Below, one piece after another: positions 60,765 to 64,000 of a stretch of 64,000 bases of DNA. Origin of the DNA: Nodosilinea sp. WJT8-NPBG4 (GTDB taxonomy: Bacteria > Cyanobacteriota > Cyanobacteriia > Phormidesmidales > Phormidesmidaceae); NCBI GenBank assembly GCA_019359285.1, contig JAHHHQ010000054.1, positions 34,147-98,146 of the forward strand. The letters are read 5' to 3'. The notes under the pieces were generated by a model that was not told the DNA's origin, made no database searches, and worked only from the letters and a program-made list of their open reading frames with translations. Each line of letters begins with the position of its first letter. Positions within the stretch are counted from its first letter, which is position 1. The position numbers and the translations under genes are program-made.

Positions 60765-63086
60765 ATGGATGCCCTACCGCTGCGCTGGAACCTGCCCAAG
60801 GCGGATACCGCCCCTGAAAGCTGGGTAGAGACAGTAGCTCGGGCAACAGGAACAACGCCTCCCCGCTGGCTGGCCCAGGTGCTGTGGCAGCGACAGCTAG
60901 GTTTTATAGAGCCGTTAGAAGGTTGGCTAAATCCCGCTCTTTACCAGCCCACTCCCGCCAGTGCCCTGGGGCCAGCGATGGCGATCGCCGTCAGCCGCCT
61001 CAAGCAGGCGATCGCTACTGAGGAGAAAGTAGCGATCTGGGGAGACTTTGACGCCGACGGAGTAACCTCCACCGCTGTGCTGTGGGATGGGGTGGGGCAG
61101 CTGATTCCCAAGGGCGATCGCCTCACCTATTTCATCCCCAACCGCCTCAGCGAATCCCATGGGCTATCGCAGCGGGGCATCGACCATTTAGCCGACTGGG
61201 GCGCGACTCTGCTGGTGACCTGCGACACTGGCAGCACCAACGGCGCTGAAATTGCCTACGCCAAAGCCCAGGGCATAGAGGTGATTGTTACCGACCACCA
61301 CACCCTGCCTGACGTAGATATTGGCGCAATTGCCCTGGTCAACCCTCGCAGTCTGCCCTCCGAGCATCCCTTAGCCACACTGTCGGGGGTGGCCGTGGCC
61401 TATAAGCTGCTAGAGGGGCTCTACGAAGCGCTGGATTCTCCACCACCGCTACCGCTCGATCACGTGCTCGATCTCGTGGCCATTGGCTTAATTGCCGACC
61501 TGGTGGAACTGCGGGGCGACTGCCGCTACCTGGCTCAGATCGGCCTCCAGCGACTGCAAACCCAGACCCAGCCCAACACGCCCTACCTTAGACCGGGGCT
61601 AACTGAGCTGCTGGCGTTATGTAAACGCACGGGCGATCGCCCCACCGATATTTCCTTTGGGCTGGGGCCGCGGATCAATGCCGTCAGCCGCATCCACGGC
61701 GACGCCAGCTTTTGTGTGGAGCTGCTGACCAGTCGCGATCGCGATCGCACCAAAACCCTGGCCTACGAGGCCGAACTGGCCAACACCCGCCGCAAAGCCC
61801 TCCAGCGCGACCTCTACAGCCAGGTGATGGCACGCCTGGCCCAGGTCGATTTGGCCACCACCCGCTGCCTGGTGCTAGCCGACGAGACTTGGCCCACCGG
61901 CATTTTGGGATTGGTAGCAGGGCAAGTGACCCAGGCCCTCGGACGCCCGACCATTCTGCTGCGCATCGACCCGCCCTCGGAGGACGGCAGCCCTCGGCTG
62001 GCGCGGGGGTCGGCCCGCTCGGTGGCAGGGCTCGATCTCTACCAGTTGTTTCAGGCGCAATCGGCTTTGCTGACTGGCTTTGGCGGACACCCGTTAGCAG
62101 CGGGGCTGACGCTGCCAGTGGAACATATTGAGGTGCTGGCGGCGGCGCTCAACCGTATGGTGCGCGAGCAGTTGGGGGGCGACGGTGCGGCGCCCCAGCC
62201 CCAGATCCAGATCGATCTCACGGTGACGGTGGCGGATTTGGGCCAGCCCCTATTTCGCGAACTCAAGTGGCTAGAGCCGTGCGGCATGGGCAACCCAGTG
62301 CCGAAGCTGCTGATTGGCAATGTCTGGTTTCGGAATGTCTTTCACAAGAAATTGCGCGATCGCCAAAACAAAGCGGTGAGCTTCATCAAAACTGAGTTTG
62401 AGCTGTGGGATGACACTGCCGAGGTGGGCTTTCCCGGCGAGTGGTGGGGCCACTACCGCGACGAACTTCCCCCAGGCCGCTGCGATATCGTGGTCGAACT
62501 CGACTTCAACAGCAATACCGGCTACCACGTCAAGCTCATAGACGTGCGTCCCACTGCCGTAGACAAGCCAGGGTCAGAACCAGGGCCGTCTAACTCCGTT
62601 CTCGACTGGCGGCAGCATACCCCTAAGGATCAGGAGCAAGCCCTGGTAGTCACCCAGATACCGGTGCAGTGGAGCGACTGGCAGGCGTGGCAGCGGCAGG
62701 CCGCCCAAGCAAGGCTGCCCCTAGCCCTGGCCTTTTCTCCGGCGATCGATGACCTGTCGCCAGGGGAGGTATGGCAAGAGCTGGTGGGCTTAGCCAAGTA
62801 CCTGGCCCGCACCCAAACCCCAGTGACGCGATCGCAGCTCGGCGATCGCCTGCGCCTCTCGCCCACCGGCCTTGCCCTCGGCTTAGCCGCACTGGCAACC
62901 GCCGGCTTTAAAGTCACCGCCCAGGACAGCACCGCCCCTGAGGCAGACACCATTACTATTCAAGCTGACCCTGACCCGGTTTCGCCTGACCCGGCAGCCG
63001 TACAACACTTTCTTGAAGTGGTGCAAGAGGAGCAATTTCGCCGTCGCTATTTTGCCCAGGTGCCGGTCGCTGCGCTTTCCTGGTAG
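60765..63086 (+). CDS. recJ: Single-stranded-DNA-specific exonuclease RecJ
   Basis: 773 residues, DHH superfamily, 5'-3' exonuclease of recombination and mismatch repair. Motif I is DFDADG (94-99) and motif III TDHHT (176-180; D177, H178, H179). The DHHA1 domain has GFGGHPLAAGL. The OB-type region follows (~500-600), with GMGNPVPKLLIGN. The extra ~150 residues at the C-terminus (QTPVTRSQLGDRLRLSPTGLALGL, winged-helix-like) are an extension seen in cyanobacterial RecJ. Start ATG 60765 fits MDALPLRWNLP. It lies 30 nt before sfsA on the same strand. Confidence 0.95.
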   Translation: MDALPLRWNLPKADTAPESWVETVARATGTTPPRWLAQVLWQRQLGFIEPLEGWLNPALYQPTPASALGPAMAIAVSRLKQAIATEEKVAIWGDFDADGVTSTAVLWDGVGQLIPKGDRLTYFIPNRLSESHGLSQRGIDHLADWGATLLVTCDTGSTNGAEIAYAKAQGIEVIVTDHHTLPDVDIGAIALVNPRSLPSEHPLATLSGVAVAYKLLEGLYEALDSPPPLPLDHVLDLVAIGLIADLVELRGDCRYLAQIGLQRLQTQTQPNTPYLRPGLTELLALCKRTGDRPTDISFGLGPRINAVSRIHGDASFCVELLTSRDRDRTKTLAYEAELANTRRKALQRDLYSQVMARLAQVDLATTRCLVLADETWPTGILGLVAGQVTQALGRPTILLRIDPPSEDGSPRLARGSARSVAGLDLYQLFQAQSALLTGFGGHPLAAGLTLPVEHIEVLAAALNRMVREQLGGDGAAPQPQIQIDLTVTVADLGQPLFRELKWLEPCGMGNPVPKLLIGNVWFRNVFHKKLRDRQNKAVSFIKTEFELWDDTAEVGFPGEWWGHYRDELPPGRCDIVVELDFNSNTGYHVKLIDVRPTAVDKPGSEPGPSNSVLDWRQHTPKDQEQALVVTQIPVQWSDWQAWQRQAAQARLPLALAFSPAIDDLSPGEVWQELVGLAKYLARTQTPVTRSQLGDRLRLSPTGLALGLAALATAGFKVTAQDSTAPEADTITIQADPDPVSPDPAAVQHFLEVVQEEQFRRRYFAQVPVAALSW

Positions 63087-63116
63087 GGTGGGCACTGCGC
63101 ACCATCTTCCGCCACC

Positions 63117-63848
63117 ATGACCGCCGACTGGTTCTACCCCTTTCCGCCCCTAATTGAGGGCACAGTACTAAAGCGCTACAAGCGATTTTTTGTCGATATT
63201 GAGTTAGAAACCGGTCAGGTGATCGTTGCCCACTGCCCCAACACCGGACCCATGACTGGGGTCTACCACGTCGGTGGACGCGCACTGGTTTCCTACAGCC
63301 CCAACCCCAAACGCAAGCTGGCCTACACCTGGGAGCTGGCAGAAGTGCGCGACACTGTGCCTACCTGGGCCGGAGTCAACACGGCGCTGCCCAATCGCGT
63401 GGTGAAGTCGCTACTGGAGGCGCGGCAAATTCCAGAACTGGGCGACTACACCACCATTCGTCCAGAAGTTCGCTACGGCGGCGACGGCAAAAGCCGAATC
63501 GACTTTGTCATTTCTGGGGGGGATGCAGCCTTGACAACCTACGTTGAGGTCAAGAATACTACCTGGGCAAAGGGCACCTTAGCCCTGTTTCCCGATACGG
63601 TGACTACCCGCGGCCAAAAGCATTTAAGGGAACTGGCGGCGCTGGTTCCTGAAACCCAAGCGGCAATGCTGTACTTCATTAACCGAGGCGACTGTACCGA
63701 CTTCGCTCCCGGAGACAAAACTGACCCCACCTATGGCCTGCTGCTGCGCGAAGCCATGGCTAAGGGAGTCCAGGTTCTGCCCTGCCGGTTTGAGGTGAAT
63801 CCTGCCGGGCTGCGATATCTTGGTTTGGCAAACCTGAGGCTGAATTGA
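63117..63848 (+). CDS. sfsA: SfsA family DNA/RNA nuclease homologue
   Basis: 243 residues, normal for SfsA. An N-terminal OB-like domain (LKRYKRFFVDIELETGQVIVAHCPNTG, in parts) is followed by a PD-(D/E)xK-like core. Visible are SRIDFVI (Asp), VEVKNTTWA (the E-x-K pair) and LFPDTVTTRGQKHLREL. In E. coli SfsA was first described as a maltose regulon stimulator and later as a DNA-binding nuclease-type protein. Complete and canonical. 30 nt after recJ, with a shared transcript likely, and an intrinsic terminator 74 nt past the stop. Confidence 0.93.
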   Translation: MTADWFYPFPPLIEGTVLKRYKRFFVDIELETGQVIVAHCPNTGPMTGVYHVGGRALVSYSPNPKRKLAYTWELAEVRDTVPTWAGVNTALPNRVVKSLLEARQIPELGDYTTIRPEVRYGGDGKSRIDFVISGGDAALTTYVEVKNTTWAKGTLALFPDTVTTRGQKHLRELAALVPETQAAMLYFINRGDCTDFAPGDKTDPTYGLLLREAMAKGVQVLPCRFEVNPAGLRYLGLANLRLN

Positions 63849-63921
63849 GGAAGGTGTAGGGTGCAGGGTATAGTGTCACGCGCTGTAAGGTTGTCCCCCC
63901 TCTAGGCGACACAAAGTTATG

Positions 63922-63951
63922 CCCCCTGCTGCATCAGGGGGTTCTTTTTTT
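63922..63951 (+). terminator. Intrinsic terminator after sfsA
   Basis: CCCCCTG (63922-63928) pairs with CAGGGGG (63935-63941) around CTGCAT, followed by TTCTTTTTTT (63942-63951). It is the only strong plus-strand terminator with a long T-run in the window and closes the recJ-sfsA unit or a short transcript starting in the 73 bp before it. Confidence 0.85.
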
Positions 63952-64000
63952 GGGGTGGGTAACTTGCAAGGTTTGCACAGCTTGAGAGGTGAGGGCTTGA

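Noticed and set aside
1..64000. tRNA, rRNA, CRISPR array, insertion sequence or prophage
   Set aside because: I looked for TpsiC-like GGTTCRANYCC strings in spacers, regular short direct repeats, and transposase or integrase motifs, and found none convincing.

Overview
The window reads as a cyanobacterial chromosome segment. The octamer GCGATCGC (HIP1) recurs throughout, and several products belong to cyanobacterial families or gene orders (asd-dapA-rnj, tig-clpP-clpX, DUF3318, EGY-like site-2 protease, a CIA30 protein, DUF29). The overall look (moderately high GC, a large exopolysaccharide locus) fits a Leptolyngbya/Nodosilinea-type filamentous cyanobacterium, but the genus is an inference. 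I saw no rRNA, tRNA, CRISPR array, transposase or phage gene.

Layout. (1) 1-6.9 kb, minus strand: RNase E (cut by the left edge), RNase J, then dapA and asd of the lysine/threonine pathway. Long untranslated leaders precede both RNase genes, and a clear intrinsic terminator lies between them. (2) 7.2-13.1 kb, plus strand: a protein quality-control and biotin run, tig, clpP, clpX, an alpha/beta hydrolase and bioA. A long hairpin separates tig from clpP. (3) 13.2-19.8 kb: mixed single genes (DUF29, transglutaminase-like, pentapeptide-repeat membrane protein, M50 protease, 2OG-Fe(II) oxygenase, parvulin-like isomerase) with repeat-rich intergenic spacers. (4) 19.9-26.7 kb: an envelope export module. 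An outer-membrane polysaccharide export protein and a Wzc-type tyrosine kinase are followed by two secreted proteins I do not recognise. An 879-bp gene-free AT-rich stretch with a large hairpin comes next. (5) 27.6-49.2 kb: a polysaccharide synthesis island, all plus strand. It holds ten glycosyltransferases, an ABC exporter (Wzm/Wzt type), four methyltransferases, one sulfotransferase and one Wzy/WaaL-type membrane polymerase or ligase. Many genes overlap by a few bases. From about 31.2 kb this part is markedly AT-richer and poor in HIP1, as expected of a horizontally exchanged sugar locus. (6) 49.1-63.9 kb: a return to ordinary core genes, namely a UbiD-family decarboxylase, a DUF4333-like lipoprotein, an ExbB/MotA-like channel, a WcaI-like glycosyltransferase, CIA30, DUF3318, a tRNA dihydrouridine synthase, a REC-PAS-adenylate cyclase, a three-repeat membrane-anchored protein, recJ and sfsA, with an intrinsic terminator near the right edge.

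How the parts work together. Regions 4 and 5 probably make, decorate and export one or more surface polysaccharides. Glycosyltransferases build the unit, methyltransferases and the sulfotransferase modify it, Wzm/Wzt and/or the polymerase handle transport and chain growth, and the Wza/Wzc-like pair carries it across the envelope. The two unknown secreted proteins sit directly between the export pair and the glycosyltransferases. They are the best candidates for an undescribed component of that system.

Starts: where a long open frame begins well before the conserved domain I moved the start inward and say so. All functional calls come from reading motifs by eye; no search was run.
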